Below, in pieces: positions 49,034 through 59,043 of a DNA stretch of 64,000 nucleotides. The notes under the pieces are model-generated. The model was not told the origin of the DNA. It made no database searches and worked only from the letters and a program-made list of their open reading frames with translations. Position 1 is the first letter of the stretch. Every line of letters begins with the position of its first letter. This DNA comes from Bacteroidales bacterium (GTDB lineage: Bacteria; Bacteroidota; Bacteroidia; Bacteroidales; UBA932): the NCBI GenBank assembly GCA_017428725.1, contig JAFRQH010000004.1, positions 1 through 64,000 on the forward strand. Direction: 5' to 3'. The translations under genes were made by a program, and so were the position numbers.

Positions 49034-50259
49034 CCTACAAGCATTTTGACCGCCCTGTCGAGCGATTCGAAAAAGTATTCGGCCTCCGCCTGCGTGTTGT
49101 ACGGGGCCAGCGACATGCGCACCATCCCGGTCACGCCGAAGCGGTCCATCAGCGGCTCGGCGCACATCTGGCCGGAGCGCACGGCGACACCCATCTTGTC
49201 CAGCACGAGCGCAAGGTCTTCGTGATGCGAATGTTCCACGGAGAACGAAAAGAGGGGTATCTTCTCTGCCGGGTCCGCCGGTTCTCCATAAAGGCGGATC
49301 CGGGGGTCGCTCTGTAATTTATTCAGTATAAATAATTTCACTTGTTCCAGCTCCGCTTCTGCGCCCCCTTCGCGCATCTGCGACGCCATCTCCAGGGCTG
49401 GACGGAGCGTGGGCGTGCCGGCGATGTTCTGCGTGCCGGCCTCAAATTTCTGCGGCAGCGGGGCATAGGTCGTGCCGGACCAGCGGACCGTGCCGATCAT
49501 CTCGCCGCCACCCATATACGGCGGCATCTGCTCCAGCAGTTCCCGGCGCCCGTACAGCACGCCCGTGCCGGGGGCGGCATACACCTTGTGGCCGGAGAAC
49601 ACATAGAAGTCGCAGCCAAGGTTCTGCACATCCACGCGCTGGTGGACAATCCCCTGCGCGCCATCCACAAGGACCACGCAATTATTTGAATGACAAATAT
49701 TTACAATCTCCTTAACGGGATTGATCAGCCCGAGGACGTTGGAGATGTGCGCCACGCACAGGATCTTGGTCCGGGGTGTCAGCAACCCGGGCAGCAGGTC
49801 CGTCCGGAGGTGGCCGGAATCATCGACCGGCAGGACCTTCAGCGTGGCGTCCTTGCGGGCACAGAGCATCTGCCAAGGCACGATGTCGGAATGGTGCTCC
49901 GCCTCGGTGACGAGGATTTCGTCACCCGCCCGGACGAAGGCCTCCCCGAAACTGAAAGCCACCAGATTGATGGCGGCCGTGGCGCCGGAGGTGAAGATGA
50001 TTTCATCGCGGGATGCAGCGTTCAGATAATCCCGGACGGCGTCGCGCGTGGACTCATACTCCGCCGTGGCCAGGTCCGCGATATGATGGACCGCGCGGTG
50101 GAGGTTGGCATTGTATTTCTCCGAGATCTCGGTCCATTTCCGGATGACGGAAAGCGGACGCTGGGACGTGGCCGCATTGTCCAGATAGACCAGCGGCTTG
50201 CCATAGACCCGCTCCCCGAGTTCGGGAAACTCCTGCCGTATTTTTTCGACCTGCATCAT
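49030..50259 (-). CDS. sufS: SufS-type cysteine desulfurase
   Basis: A 409-residue group II desulfurase. YLDNAATSQRP near the N-terminus, AEHHSDIVPWQ (PLP-stacking histidine), VDGAQG, PLP lysine in FSGHKVYAAPGTGVLYG and the active-site cysteine in VRSGQMCAEPLMDRFG are all visible. It supplies persulfide sulfur to SufE. The start at 50259 (MMQVEK) follows a TAAATTTG box by 9 bases. No sufBCD genes are adjacent. Confidence 0.94.
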   Translation of the reverse strand: MMQVEKIRQEFPELGERVYGKPLVYLDNAATSQRPLSVIRKWTEISEKYNANLHRAVHHIADLATAEYESTRDAVRDYLNAASRDEIIFTSGATAAINLVAFSFGEAFVRAGDEILVTEAEHHSDIVPWQMLCARKDATLKVLPVDDSGHLRTDLLPGLLTPRTKILCVAHISNVLGLINPVKEIVNICHSNNCVVLVDGAQGIVHQRVDVQNLGCDFYVFSGHKVYAAPGTGVLYGRRELLEQMPPYMGGGEMIGTVRWSGTTYAPLPQKFEAGTQNIAGTPTLRPALEMASQMREGGAEAELEQVKLFILNKLQSDPRIRLYGEPADPAEKIPLFSFSVEHSHHEDLALVLDKMGVAVRSGQMCAEPLMDRFGVTGMVRMSLAPYNTQAEAEYFFESLDRAVKMLVG

Positions 50260-50268
50260 AGAAGAATG

Positions 50269-50276
50269 CAAATTTA
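50269..50276 (-). promoter_or_regulatory. -7 box (TAAATTTG) for sufS
   Basis: Minus-strand TAAATTTG matches TAnnTTTG and ends 9 bases before the sufS ATG. It lies 4 bases from the divergent ruvA -7 box. Confidence 0.6.
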
Positions 50277-50280
50277 ACAT

Positions 50281-50288
50281 TATTTTTG
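50281..50288 (+). promoter_or_regulatory. -7 box (TATTTTTG) for ruvA
   Basis: TATTTTTG matches TAnnTTTG and ends 4 bases before the ruvA ATG at 50293, which predicts a leaderless or nearly leaderless transcript. Confidence 0.55.
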
Positions 50289-50292
50289 TGAT

Positions 50293-50886
50293 ATGATAGA
50301 TTACATCTCAGGAAAGCTTGCGACGCTCACGCCCACGATGGCGGTCATCGACAACCAGGGGATCGGCTATGCCATCGAGATATCCCTCCAGACTTATGAC
50401 GCCTTCAACGGCAAGTCCGCCGTGACCGCCTACATCCAGCGCCAGGTCAACCCGCGCGACGGATCGGAAGTAGACTACGGATTCGCCACGCAGGACGAGC
50501 GGGAACTCTTCCGCCAGATCACGAGCGTGTCCGGGATGGGTGCCGCCTCGGCCCGGATGGTCCTCTCCTCCCTGTCTGCGGAGGAACTGCGCAACATCAT
50601 CCTCAGCGAGGACGTCAACCGGCTTAAGAGCGTCAAAGGGATCGGGCTCAAGACCGCACAGCGGATGGTGCTTGAACTCAAAGACAAGGTCTTCAAGGGA
50701 GAGTCCGCCAGTTCGGACGTCCTCTTCCGGACGGACAGCGGCGCTGCTGCAGAGGAAGCCAGCACCGCCCTGCAGATGCTCGGATTCAACAAGGCCAATA
50801 TCCAGAAAGCCATCCAGGCCATCCTCAAGGCAGACCCGGGTGCATCCGTGGAGCAGATCATCAAGGCCGCGCTCCAGCGCCTTTAG
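50293..50886 (+). CDS. ruvA: Holliday junction branch migration subunit RuvA
   Basis: A 197-residue RuvA. The N-terminal OB fold (1-62) begins MIDYISGKLATLTPTMAVID. Two helix-hairpin-helix motifs follow (VSGMGAASARMVLSSL and VKGIGLKTAQRMVLEL, ~75-135), and a C-terminal RuvB-contacting three-helix domain (~150-197) begins EEASTALQMLGF. It binds four-way junctions and loads RuvB, whose gene is at 58006-59028. Only two bases separate its stop from the converging mnmG stop. Confidence 0.95.
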   Translation: MIDYISGKLATLTPTMAVIDNQGIGYAIEISLQTYDAFNGKSAVTAYIQRQVNPRDGSEVDYGFATQDERELFRQITSVSGMGAASARMVLSSLSAEELRNIILSEDVNRLKSVKGIGLKTAQRMVLELKDKVFKGESASSDVLFRTDSGAAAEEASTALQMLGFNKANIQKAIQAILKADPGASVEQIIKAALQRL

Positions 50887-50888
50887 GA

Positions 50889-52751
50889 TCAACGTCCGAA
50901 GCAGACCAGCAGGACGGAGATGTCCGCCGGGGAGACGCCCGAAATACGCGACGCCTGCGCGATGGTCCGGGGACGGTACTTGGCCAGTTTCTGGCGACAC
51001 TCGATCGTGAGCCCGGACACGCGATCGAAATCGAAGTCCTCCGGGATAACCAAATCTTCCAGCCGCTGCAGCTTCTCTGCCATCGCCAGCTCTCGTTCGA
51101 TATAGCCCCGGTAGCGGATGGAGATTTCCACGCTTTCGATTTCTTCTTTAGAATAAGTTCCACGTGGAACGATTTTCAACAGTTCCTTCAACTCCACTTC
51201 CGGACGGGTGGCCAGTTCCGCAATCTTTTTCGATTCTGTAATCGCACTGGACCCGACGGAGTCCAGGTAAGGATTCACCTGCTCCTTCGTGAGATTCTTC
51301 TTCTCGCACCACTGCCGCAGTTCGTCGATGTGGGAGTACTTCTCCATCGCGGCGGCATAGCGCCGCTCTCCGGCCAACCCGATGGCATGCCCGAGCGGCG
51401 TCAGGCGCTGATCCGCATTGTCCTGCCTGAGCAGGATGCGGTATTCGGCGCGGGAGGTGAACATCCTGTATGGCTCATCCACGCCCTTCGTGACCAGGTC
51501 GTCGATCAGCACGCCGATATAGGACTGGTCGCGGTGCAGGATGAAAGGATCCTGCCCGCGCAGCTTGCGGTGGGCATTGATGCCGGCCATCAGGCCTTGC
51601 GCCGCAGCCTCCTCGTAGCCCGTCGTGCCGTTGACCTGGCCTGCCAGATAGAGGTTCTCCACAAGCTTTGATTCCAGCGTCAGGCGAAGTTGGGTCGGGT
51701 CGAAATAGTCGTACTCCACGGCATAAGCCGGACGGAAAATCTTCGCATTCTCCAAGCCCGGAATCGCGTGCAGGGCATCCAGCTGGACCTGCAGCGGCAG
51801 CGAGGAGGAGAATCCCTGGAGATAATACTCGTTGGTGTGCCGCCCTTCCGGCTCCAGGAACAACTGGTGGGAATCGTTATCCGGAAACACCCGGAGTTTA
51901 TCCTCTATGCTCGGGCAGTAGCGCGGACCGCGACCCTGGATCATCCCGGTGAAAAGCGGGGAGTCTCCAAATCCCGTCCGCAGGATGTCGTGGACCCGGC
52001 TGTTGGTGTGCAGGATGTAACAGTTCATCTGCGGCTCCCCTCCCGCTTGGATGGAAGAGGGCTCGGGGAGGAAGGAGAAGCGCTCTGGATCCGGGTCTCC
52101 GGTCTGGACTGGCAGACGGGATACGTCGACAGAGGAAATGTCGATCCGGGGCGGAGTCCCGGTCTTCATCCGGTCGGTCGTGATCCCCCGCTCCTTGAGT
52201 TGTTCGGTCAGACCATAGGACGCCGGCTCGCCGATGCGGCCGCCCTCCATCTGCGTGCGACCGATGAAGAGCCGGCCCGACAGGAAGGTTCCGGCCGTCA
52301 GGATAACCGCGCGAGACTTGAAAATTGCACCTGTGTGCGTACGGACGCCGCAGATTTTTGAATTCTCAAAGAGAAAAGAAGTCGCAAAATCCGCGTAAAT
52401 ATCTAATTTACAATTACTTTCGAGAATTCTGCGCCAGCACAGCGAAAACTGGATTTTATCGCACTGCGCCCGCGGACTCCACATTGCCGGCCCTTTCGAC
52501 CGGTTGAGCATCCGGAACTGGAGGGTGTTGCGGTCCGTGACCACGCCGGTCCATCCGCCGAGCGCATCGATCTCCCGGACGATCTGGCCTTTGGCGATTC
52601 CGCCCACGGCCGGGTTGCAGGACATCTTGGCGAAACCGGTCATGTCCATCGTGACGAGCAGGACCGAGGAGCCGAGCGTCGCGGCGGCCATCGCCGCCTC
52701 GCAGCCGGCGTGTCCTCCCCCGACGACGATGATGTCATACAACTCCCCCAT
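50889..52751 (-). CDS. mnmG: tRNA uridine-5-carboxymethylaminomethyl modification enzyme MnmG
   Basis: A 620-residue GidA/MnmG flavoprotein. The FAD motif [12 protein letters not shown] lies near residue 9, with [23 protein letters not shown] and the second signature [23 protein letters not shown] near 375. With MnmE it modifies U34 of several tRNAs. The ATG at 52751 shares one base with the stop of ybeY (TGATG); a GTG one codon earlier is the alternative. Confidence 0.95.
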   Translation of the reverse strand: MGELYDIIVVGGGHAGCEAAMAAATLGSSVLLVTMDMTGFAKMSCNPAVGGIAKGQIVREIDALGGWTGVVTDRNTLQFRMLNRSKGPAMWSPRAQCDKIQFSLCWRRILESNCKLDIYADFATSFLFENSKICGVRTHTGAIFKSRAVILTAGTFLSGRLFIGRTQMEGGRIGEPASYGLTEQLKERGITTDRMKTGTPPRIDISSVDVSRLPVQTGDPDPERFSFLPEPSSIQAGGEPQMNCYILHTNSRVHDILRTGFGDSPLFTGMIQGRGPRYCPSIEDKLRVFPDNDSHQLFLEPEGRHTNEYYLQGFSSSLPLQVQLDALHAIPGLENAKIFRPAYAVEYDYFDPTQLRLTLESKLVENLYLAGQVNGTTGYEEAAAQGLMAGINAHRKLRGQDPFILHRDQSYIGVLIDDLVTKGVDEPYRMFTSRAEYRILLRQDNADQRLTPLGHAIGLAGERRYAAAMEKYSHIDELRQWCEKKNLTKEQVNPYLDSVGSSAITESKKIAELATRPEVELKELLKIVPRGTYSKEEIESVEISIRYRGYIERELAMAEKLQRLEDLVIPEDFDFDRVSGLTIECRQKLAKYRPRTIAQASRISGVSPADISVLLVCFGR

Positions 52752-53170
52752 CACAGTGCGGCCTTCATCTCAAGATAATAATTCTCCTTCTGGCGCATCT
52801 GCGCCTTCTGCTCCTCGGTATGGTCGTCGTAACCGATCAGGTGCAGCAGGCCGTGCACCATCACCCGGTCCAGTTCGTCAGTGAACTGCGTCCCGTAATA
52901 CAGCGCATTCTCCCGGACGGAGTCGATGCTGATGAAGAGGTCGCCGGACAGGATGTCCTTCTCGCAGTAGTCGAAGGTGATGATGTCCGTAAAGTAGTCG
53001 TGTTGCAGATATTTAAGGTTGATGTCCAGGATATAGTCGTCAGAACAGAAGATGATGTTGACTGCGCCGATGCGGCGCATCTCGCTCCCCGCCACCATCT
53101 TCAGCCAGCGGTTGTTCTGCATCTTCTGCTTCAATTCGAACTTTATATCTTCCTGGAAATAGCGTATCAT
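52751..53170 (-). CDS. ybeY: Endoribonuclease YbeY
   Basis: A 139-residue YbeY. The zinc motif [16 protein letters not shown] gives the three histidines H-x3-H-x5-H-like set, and [24 protein letters not shown] is the conserved strand region. It acts in 16S rRNA 3' end maturation and ribosome quality control. The start at 53170 (MIRYFQED) follows a TAAATTTG box. Confidence 0.93.
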   Translation of the reverse strand: MIRYFQEDIKFELKQKMQNNRWLKMVAGSEMRRIGAVNIIFCSDDYILDINLKYLQHDYFTDIITFDYCEKDILSGDLFISIDSVRENALYYGTQFTDELDRVMVHGLLHLIGYDDHTEEQKAQMRQKENYYLEMKAAL

Positions 53171-53185
53171 AGCCCAAACTTTTTG

Positions 53186-53193
53186 CAAATTTA
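53186..53193 (-). promoter_or_regulatory. -7 box (TAAATTTG) for ybeY-mnmG
   Basis: Minus-strand TAAATTTG ends 15 bases upstream of the ybeY ATG at 53170. Divergent from the tonB promoter. Confidence 0.55.
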
Positions 53194-53211
53194 CATCTAT
53201 TAAATCAAAAA

Positions 53212-53243
53212 ATTGGAATTGAAAATAAATATTTCTATCTTTG
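53212..53243 (+). promoter_or_regulatory. tonB promoter
   Basis: ATTG (53212-53215), a 20-base spacer and TATCTTTG (53236-53243) match the Bacteroidota -33/-7 pattern, 32 bases before the tonB ATG. Confidence 0.7.
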
Positions 53244-53275
53244 GGACTCGAACGGAATATTAAATAACCACAGAT

Positions 53276-53965
53276 ATGGAAGTCAAAAAATCACCCAAGG
53301 CTGATCTGAACAACAAGAAACTCTTGTTCGTCGAGATCGGTTTAGTGCTGGCTCTCCTGGTCACCATCGGTGCTTTCGAGTACAAGACCAAGGAGAAGCA
53401 GGAGAGTGTCTTCGCCCAGGAGAACACCGAACTCATCGAGGAGGAGATCATTCCGATTACGCAGGATACCCCTCCGCCGCCCCCCGAGACCCCGAAGATC
53501 CCTATCCTCTCCGACCAGATCGACATCGTCGATGACAACATCAAGGTCGACGACAACATCCTCAACCTCGAGGATGACTCCAACCTCGGTGTCGAGATCA
53601 TGGACTATGTAGAGGAAGTGCAGGAAGAGGTCGTCGAGGAGGAGGCCATTCCGTTCGCCCTCGTCGAGGAGAAGCCTAAGTTCCAGGGCGGTGATGCCAA
53701 CACCTTCTCCAAGTGGGTGTCCCAGCATCTCGACTATCCTGAGATCGCCAAGGAGAACGGCGTGTCCGGACGTGTCATGGTCCAGTTCACCGTGAACCCG
53801 AACGGTACGGTCTCCGACGTGAAGGTCCTCCGTGGCGTGGATCCTTCCCTTGACAAGGAGGCTGTCCGCGTGATCCAGAGTTCTCCGAAGTGGGAGCCGG
53901 GCCGCCAGCGCGACCGCGCCGTCAAGGTGACCTACCAGTTCCCTGTGATTTTCCAGCTGCGCTAA
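53276..53965 (+). CDS. tonB: Energy transducer TonB
   Basis: A 229-residue TonB. A cytoplasmic basic N-terminus is followed by one membrane helix (~17-34, LLFVEIGLVLALLVTIGAF), a Pro/acidic periplasmic spacer (TPPPPPETPKIPIL, then a D/E-rich stretch) and the C-terminal TonB domain (~140-229; FSKWVSQHLDYPEIAKENGV, GRVMVQFTVNPNGTV, SPKWEPGRQRDRAVKV). It couples the proton gradient to outer-membrane transporters such as the SusC at 5906-8881. No exbB/exbD genes are adjacent. Confidence 0.94.
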   Translation: MEVKKSPKADLNNKKLLFVEIGLVLALLVTIGAFEYKTKEKQESVFAQENTELIEEEIIPITQDTPPPPPETPKIPILSDQIDIVDDNIKVDDNILNLEDDSNLGVEIMDYVEEVQEEVVEEEAIPFALVEEKPKFQGGDANTFSKWVSQHLDYPEIAKENGVSGRVMVQFTVNPNGTVSDVKVLRGVDPSLDKEAVRVIQSSPKWEPGRQRDRAVKVTYQFPVIFQLR

Positions 53966-53984
53966 GCGCCGCTGACCCAACGAG

Positions 53985-54014
53985 AGGCCGTCCGTACGCG
54001 GATGGCCTTTTTTT
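53985..54014 (+). terminator. Terminator of tonB
   Basis: AGGCCGTCCG (53985-53994) pairs with CGGATGGCCT (53999-54008), one wobble pair, loop TACG, then a run of T to 54014. It ends 8 bases before the hflX ATG. Confidence 0.88.
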
Positions 54015-54022
54015 GACTGACA

Positions 54023-55207
54023 ATGGACAATATCAGAGAAGAAAAAGCCGTATTCGTAGGGATCATCCGCCAGGATGACGACGAGCGCAAGATCTACGAA
54101 TACCTCGAGGAGTTGCAGTTCCTGGCCGAGACCGCCGGTGCAGTGGGTGACAAGAAATTCGTCCAGCGCGTGGACCGCCCGGACAAGGCCACCTATATAC
54201 GCAGCGGCAAACTCAAGGAAATCTCCGCCTACTGCGAGGAGAACCACATCAACTACGTCATTTTCGACGACGAGTTGACGGGGATGCAGCAGCGCAACAT
54301 CGAGCAGGTCATCAAGACGGCCGCCGTGATCGACCGTACCAGCCTGATCCTCGAAATCTTCTCCCAGCGTGCCCAGACAGCCTATGCCAAGACGCAGGTA
54401 GAGCTGGCCCGCTACAACTATATGCTCCCCCGTCTGGCCGGTATGTGGACCCACCTGGAGCGCCAGCGCGGCGGCATGGGGACGCGCGGCGGCATGGGTG
54501 AGACCCAGATCGAGGTGGACCGCCGCATCGTCCGGGAGCGGATTTCCAAGCTCAAGGAGCAACTCAAGCGCGTCGACAAGCAGATGGCCACCCAGCGCAG
54601 CAACCGCGGCCAGCTGGTACGCCTTTCGCTCGTCGGATACACCAATGTCGGAAAGTCCACGCTGATGAACCTGCTGTCCAAGTCGGATGTTTTCGCAGAA
54701 AACAAACTCTTCGCCACCCTGGACACCACCGTCCGCAAGGTCGTGATCGGCAACGTCCCCTTCCTGCTCAGCGACACCGTCGGCTTCATCCGCAAGCTGC
54801 CCACCCAACTCATCGAAGCCTTCAAGAGCACGCTGGACGAGGTGCGCGAGGCGGATATCCTGGTACATGTCGTGGACATCTCCCACCCGGACTATGAGGA
54901 GCAGATGGAGGTCGTGGACAAGACCCTGAAGGACATTTCAGCGGCAGACAAACCCGTCTACGTCGTCTTCAACAAGACGGACGCCTACACCTACGAACCC
55001 TACGACGAGTTCTCCCTGGAGCCAAAGACGGAGAAGAATTTCACGCTGGACGAAGTCAAGTACAAGTGGATCAGCGGTCGCAAGATCCCGTGCATCTTCA
55101 TCTCCGCCATCAAGAAGGAGAACATAGAAAAACTCCGCGACGACATCTACAAGATGGTCGCGGAGATCCACGCAGGGAGATATCCCTTCAATAATTTCCT
55201 CTGGTAA
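54023..55207 (+). CDS. hflX: Ribosome-splitting GTPase HflX
   Basis: A 394-residue HflX. The N-terminal HflX domain (~1-190) includes the glycine-rich GGMGTRGGMGETQIEVDRR. The G domain begins VGYTNVGKSTLMNLL (P-loop), with switch sequence LFATLDTTVRK, DTVGFI (G3) and NKTD (G4). It dissociates stalled or stressed ribosomes. The start at 54023 gives the family N-terminus; its leader overlaps the tonB terminator, so the promoter is unclear and read-through is possible. Confidence 0.94.
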   Translation: MDNIREEKAVFVGIIRQDDDERKIYEYLEELQFLAETAGAVGDKKFVQRVDRPDKATYIRSGKLKEISAYCEENHINYVIFDDELTGMQQRNIEQVIKTAAVIDRTSLILEIFSQRAQTAYAKTQVELARYNYMLPRLAGMWTHLERQRGGMGTRGGMGETQIEVDRRIVRERISKLKEQLKRVDKQMATQRSNRGQLVRLSLVGYTNVGKSTLMNLLSKSDVFAENKLFATLDTTVRKVVIGNVPFLLSDTVGFIRKLPTQLIEAFKSTLDEVREADILVHVVDISHPDYEEQMEVVDKTLKDISAADKPVYVVFNKTDAYTYEPYDEFSLEPKTEKNFTLDEVKYKWISGRKIPCIFISAIKKENIEKLRDDIYKMVAEIHAGRYPFNNFLW

Positions 55208-55232
55208 GATCCCCGGTCGTACCGGGGATGAC
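55208..55232. repeat. Palindromic element with ATGAC tail, second copy
   Basis: ATCCCCGGT (55209-55217) and ACCGGGGAT (55221-55229) form a perfect 9-bp inverted repeat with loop CGT, followed by GAC. Like the element at 2456-2481 it sits between converging genes and ends in ATGAC. Confidence 0.6.
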
Positions 55233-55238
55233 TTACCG

Positions 55239-56018
55239 TCAGTCTGAGAACTTCGCCTTCAGGAACTCCCTGTTCAGGCGGGCGATGTGCGACACGTCGA
55301 TGCCCTTGGGGCACTCAAGCTCGCAGGCGCGCGTATTCGTGCAGTTGCCGAATCCCAGTTCATCCATCTTGGCGACCATCGCCTTGGCGCGGCGCTTGGC
55401 CTCAGGGCGGCCCTGCGGGAGCAGGGCGAGGGAGCTGACGCGCGCCGCGACGAAGAGCATCGCAGATCCGTTCTTGCACGTGGCAACGCAAGCACCGCAA
55501 CCCACGCAGGCTGCGGCGTCCATGCTATCCTCGGCCTGGTCGTGCGGAATCAGGATGTTGTTGGCATCCTGCGCCGCACCGGTGCGCACGGAGATGAAGC
55601 CGCCGGCCTGGAGGATCTTGTCAAACGCGGTACGGTCCACGACGAGGTCCTTGATCACGGGGAAGGCCGCACTGCGCCAGGGCTCCACCGTGATGGTGGC
55701 GCCATCCTTGAAATGACGCATAAACAGTTGGCAGGTGGTCACGTGGTCGTCCGGACCGTGGGCGCGGCCATCTATATAGAGTCCACAGGCACCGCAGATG
55801 CCCTCACGGCAGTCGTGGTCGAAGGACACGGGGCCGCTGCTCTGGCAGCCGCGCTCCACGGCCACGGGGTCGCAACCCTCGCGGATGAGCTGCTCATTGA
55901 GGATATCGAGCATCTCCAGGAAGGAAGCATCCTCTTCGATGCCGGCAATATGGTAGGTCTCAAAATGTCCCTTGGTCTTGGCGTTTTTCTGACGCCATAT
56001 CTTCAGATTGAATTCCAT
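55239..56018 (-). CDS. sdhB: Succinate dehydrogenase/fumarate reductase iron-sulfur subunit
   Basis: A 259-residue SdhB/FrdB. Cysteines for the [2Fe-2S] cluster are in [19 protein letters not shown] sequence near 73-87, and for the [4Fe-4S] and [3Fe-4S] clusters in [14 protein letters not shown] and [15 protein letters not shown]. It passes electrons between the flavoprotein and quinone side. It lies 5 bases after sdhA. In an anaerobic gut Bacteroidales the complex normally works as fumarate reductase. Confidence 0.94.
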   Translation of the reverse strand: MEFNLKIWRQKNAKTKGHFETYHIAGIEEDASFLEMLDILNEQLIREGCDPVAVERGCQSSGPVSFDHDCREGICGACGLYIDGRAHGPDDHVTTCQLFMRHFKDGATITVEPWRSAAFPVIKDLVVDRTAFDKILQAGGFISVRTGAAQDANNILIPHDQAEDSMDAAACVGCGACVATCKNGSAMLFVAARVSSLALLPQGRPEAKRRAKAMVAKMDELGFGNCTNTRACELECPKGIDVSHIARLNREFLKAKFSD

Positions 56019-56023
56019 CTCGC

Positions 56024-57970
56024 TTAGTCTTTGTAATTTCTCGTCTTGACTTCGATAAACTCATACTTGAGCGGCTCCTTGTGGAGTTCGGGTTCGGCAT
56101 CCTCGCCCTTGTACTCCCACGCGGAAACATACATGAAGTTGGCGTCGTCGCGCTTGGCCTCGCCCTCTTCGGTCTGGCTCTCCACCCGGAAGTGGCCGCC
56201 GCAGGACTCCGCACGGTTCAGTGCGTCGCGGGCCATCAGTTCGCCGATGTCGAAGAAATCCTCCAGCCGGAGGGCCTTCTCCAACTCCTGGTTGAACTCG
56301 TACTGGGAACCGGGGACGTTGACGTTCTCGTAGAATTCTTTCTTGAGTGCCTTGATCTCCTTGATGGCCTTCTTGAGTCCGGCTTCGTCGCGGGCCATAC
56401 CCACGTTGTCCCACATGATGTTGCCCAGACGCTTGTGGATGGAATCCACCGTCTCCTTGCCCTTGATGCCGAACAGGCGGTCGATACGGGCCTGGACGGC
56501 CTTCTCGGCAGCGTCAAATTCAGGCGCACTGACATCGGTCTTGGGCTCCGCGAACTTGTAGGACAGGTAGTCGCCGATCGTGACAGGCAGGATGAAGTAG
56601 CCGTCGGCCAGGCCCTGCATCAGGGCGGAGGCGCCGAGGCGGTTGCCGCCGTGGTCGGAGAAGTTGGCCTCGCCGATGGCGTAGAGGCCCGGGATGGTGG
56701 TCTGGAGGTCGTAGTCCACCCAGACGCCACCCATCGTGTAGTGGATGGCGGGATAAATCATCATCGGCTCCTCCCAAGGAGAACTCGCCGTTATCTTCTC
56801 ATACATCTCGAAGAGGTTGCCGTAGCGCTCGGCCACGCGCTGGTGTCCCAGGCGCTTGATGGCATCGGCGAAGTCCAGGAAGACGGCCTTGCCGGTCTCG
56901 TTGACGCCGAAACCGGCGTCGCAACGCTCCTTGGCGGCCCGGGAAGCGACATCACGCGGCACCAGGTTGCCGAAAGCAGGGTAGCGACGCTCCAGGTAGT
57001 AGTCGCGGTCCTCCTCAGGAATCTGGGAAGCCTTGATCTCGTGTTTGCGGAGCTTGACCACATCTTCCATCTTCTTCGGCACCCAGATGCGGCCGTCGTT
57101 GCGCAGGGACTCGCTCATCAGGGTCAGCTTGCACTGCTGGTCGCCGTGGACCGGAATACAGGTAGGATGGATCTGCGCGAAGCAGGGATTGGCGAAATAG
57201 GCACCCTTACGGTAGCACTGCATCGCAGCGGAGCCGTTGCTGTTCATCGCATTGGTGGACAGGAAGTAGGCATTGCCGTATCCACCGGTCGCAATCACCA
57301 CGGCGTGGGCTCCGAAACGCTCCAGCTCGCCCGTCACCAGGTTGCGGGCGATGATACCCTTGGCCTGGCCGTTGATGACCACCAGGTCGAGCATCTCGTG
57401 GCGGGGATAGGACTTGACCGAACCGGCTGCAATCTCCTTGTTCAGGGAGGCATAGGCACCGAGCAGCAGCTGCTGGCCGGTCTGCCCGCGGGCATAGAAG
57501 GTACGGCTCACCTGCACGCCGCCGAACGAACGGTTGGCCAGGTATCCGCCGTACTCACGGGCGAAGGGGATGCCCTGGGCCACGCACTGGTCGATGATGG
57601 CGGCACTCACCTCTGCCAGACGGTAGACGTTGGCCTCGCGGGAACGATAGTCGCCACCCTTGATGGTGTCATAGAAGAGGCGGTAGACGGAATCGTTGTC
57701 GTTCTGGTAATTCTTGGCAGCATTGATACCGCCCTGGGCCGCAATGGAATGCGCCCGGCGGGGGGAGTCACTGATGCAGAAGATCTTGACGTTGTAGCCG
57801 AGTTCGCCGAGGGAGGCGGCCGCCGAGGCGCCGCCAAGGCCGGTGCCCACTACGATGATCTCGAGCTTTCGCTTGTTGTTGGGACTCACGAGGCGGATCT
57901 CCGACTTGCGCCGGGTCCACTTGGCCTCGAGCGGTCCTGCAGGAATTTTGGAAATCAACTTGTCTGACAT
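56024..57970 (-). CDS. sdhA: Succinate dehydrogenase/fumarate reductase flavoprotein subunit
   Basis: A 648-residue flavoprotein. The FAD motif [20 protein letters not shown] lies near residue 41, followed by the FAD-linking histidine in [20 protein letters not shown] and substrate-site HPTCIPVHG. Catalytic residues lie in [15 protein letters not shown] and [15 protein letters not shown]. The ~640-residue length and N-terminal extension are typical of the Bacteroidota form, which normally has a cytochrome b partner gene (sdhC/frdC) just upstream. Here only 35 bases separate it from ruvB, so that partner is not at this locus. Confidence 0.95.
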   Translation of the reverse strand: MSDKLISKIPAGPLEAKWTRRKSEIRLVSPNNKRKLEIIVVGTGLGGASAAASLGELGYNVKIFCISDSPRRAHSIAAQGGINAAKNYQNDNDSVYRLFYDTIKGGDYRSREANVYRLAEVSAAIIDQCVAQGIPFAREYGGYLANRSFGGVQVSRTFYARGQTGQQLLLGAYASLNKEIAAGSVKSYPRHEMLDLVVINGQAKGIIARNLVTGELERFGAHAVVIATGGYGNAYFLSTNAMNSNGSAAMQCYRKGAYFANPCFAQIHPTCIPVHGDQQCKLTLMSESLRNDGRIWVPKKMEDVVKLRKHEIKASQIPEEDRDYYLERRYPAFGNLVPRDVASRAAKERCDAGFGVNETGKAVFLDFADAIKRLGHQRVAERYGNLFEMYEKITASSPWEEPMMIYPAIHYTMGGVWVDYDLQTTIPGLYAIGEANFSDHGGNRLGASALMQGLADGYFILPVTIGDYLSYKFAEPKTDVSAPEFDAAEKAVQARIDRLFGIKGKETVDSIHKRLGNIMWDNVGMARDEAGLKKAIKEIKALKKEFYENVNVPGSQYEFNQELEKALRLEDFFDIGELMARDALNRAESCGGHFRVESQTEEGEAKRDDANFMYVSAWEYKGEDAEPELHKEPLKYEFIEVKTRNYKD

Positions 57971-58005
57971 ATTTAGGTTAGTATTTGTTAATACTTTATT
58001 CTATT

Positions 58006-59028
58006 TCAAAAAAGCGACCCGGAAGCGTTGTTCTGGTAGGGATCAAGCCCCAGGTGGTTGTAGGACAGCTCGGTAGCCACGCGCCCGCGCTGCGTGCGCA
58101 CGATGAAACCTTCCTTGATCAGGAAAGGCTCGTAGACCTCCTCGTAGGTCCCCTGGTCCTCGCCGATGGCGGTCGCCAGCGTGTTGGCGCCGACCGGCCC
58201 GCCCTTGAAGGTGGAGATGATGGTGCGGAGGATCTTGTTGTCGATCGAATCCAGGCCGCGCTTGTCGATGTTGAGTTTGTCCAGGGCGAAACGGGCGATC
58301 TGCAGGTCGATGTGGCCGTCCCCCATCACCTGGGCGAAATCGCGCACGCGGCGCAGCAGGGAATTGGCGATGCGCGGCGTGCCGCGGCTGCGCAGGGCTA
58401 TTTCGCGGGCCGCCTGCGGCTCGATGGATACCTTGAGAATGCCGGCGCTGCGGGTCACGATCCGGACCAGGTCGTCCGTGTCGTAGTATTCCAGCCCTTC
58501 CGTGATGCCGAAACGCGCGCGGAGCGGCGCCGTCAGCAGGCCCGCCCGGGTCGTCGCGCCGACCAGCGTGAAGGGATTGAGGGTGATGCGCACCGACCGG
58601 GCCCCGGGGCCCTTGTCGATCATAATGTCTATGACATAGTCCTCCATCGCGGAATAGAGGTATTCCTCCACTTCGGGCGGAAGGCGGTGGATTTCGTCGA
58701 TGAACAGCACGTCGCCGGTCTCCAGCGAGGTCAGCAGGCCGGCGAGGTCGCCGGGGCGGACCAGGACAGGTCCGGAAGTGATCTTCATATTGACCCCCAT
58801 CTCGTTGGCGATGATGTGGGCCAGCGTCGTCTTGCCGAGGCCCGGAGGGCCGTGGAACAACGTGTGGTCCAGGGATTCGCCCCGCATCTTGGCAGCTTGG
58901 ATGTAGATCCGCAGGCGGGAGACGATTTCACCTTGTCCCGTGAAATCTTCCAACTCCTGGGGCCGGATTATTCCGTCCAATTCCTTATCTTTGCTGTCGT
59001 TTGTATTATGTGGGTCGAAGTCTGCCAT
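58006..59028 (-). CDS. ruvB: Holliday junction branch migration ATPase RuvB
   Basis: A 340-residue AAA+ motor. Walker [20 protein letters not shown], Walker [20 protein letters not shown], sensor 1 [21 protein letters not shown] and the C-terminal winged helix ([21 protein letters not shown]) are present. It drives branch migration with RuvA (50293-50886). The ATG at 59028 gives the standard start; a TATATTTG box lies 23 bases upstream on the minus strand. Confidence 0.96.
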   Translation of the reverse strand: MADFDPHNTNDSKDKELDGIIRPQELEDFTGQGEIVSRLRIYIQAAKMRGESLDHTLFHGPPGLGKTTLAHIIANEMGVNMKITSGPVLVRPGDLAGLLTSLETGDVLFIDEIHRLPPEVEEYLYSAMEDYVIDIMIDKGPGARSVRITLNPFTLVGATTRAGLLTAPLRARFGITEGLEYYDTDDLVRIVTRSAGILKVSIEPQAAREIALRSRGTPRIANSLLRRVRDFAQVMGDGHIDLQIARFALDKLNIDKRGLDSIDNKILRTIISTFKGGPVGANTLATAIGEDQGTYEEVYEPFLIKEGFIVRTQRGRVATELSYNHLGLDPYQNNASGSLF

Positions 59029-59043
59029 AAACGCCGATGACAA

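Noticed and set aside
57971..58005. Short palindrome GTATT-N4-AATAC between ruvB and sdhA as an operator
   Set aside because: The arms are only 5 bp of AT-rich sequence in an AT-rich gap, easily expected by chance.
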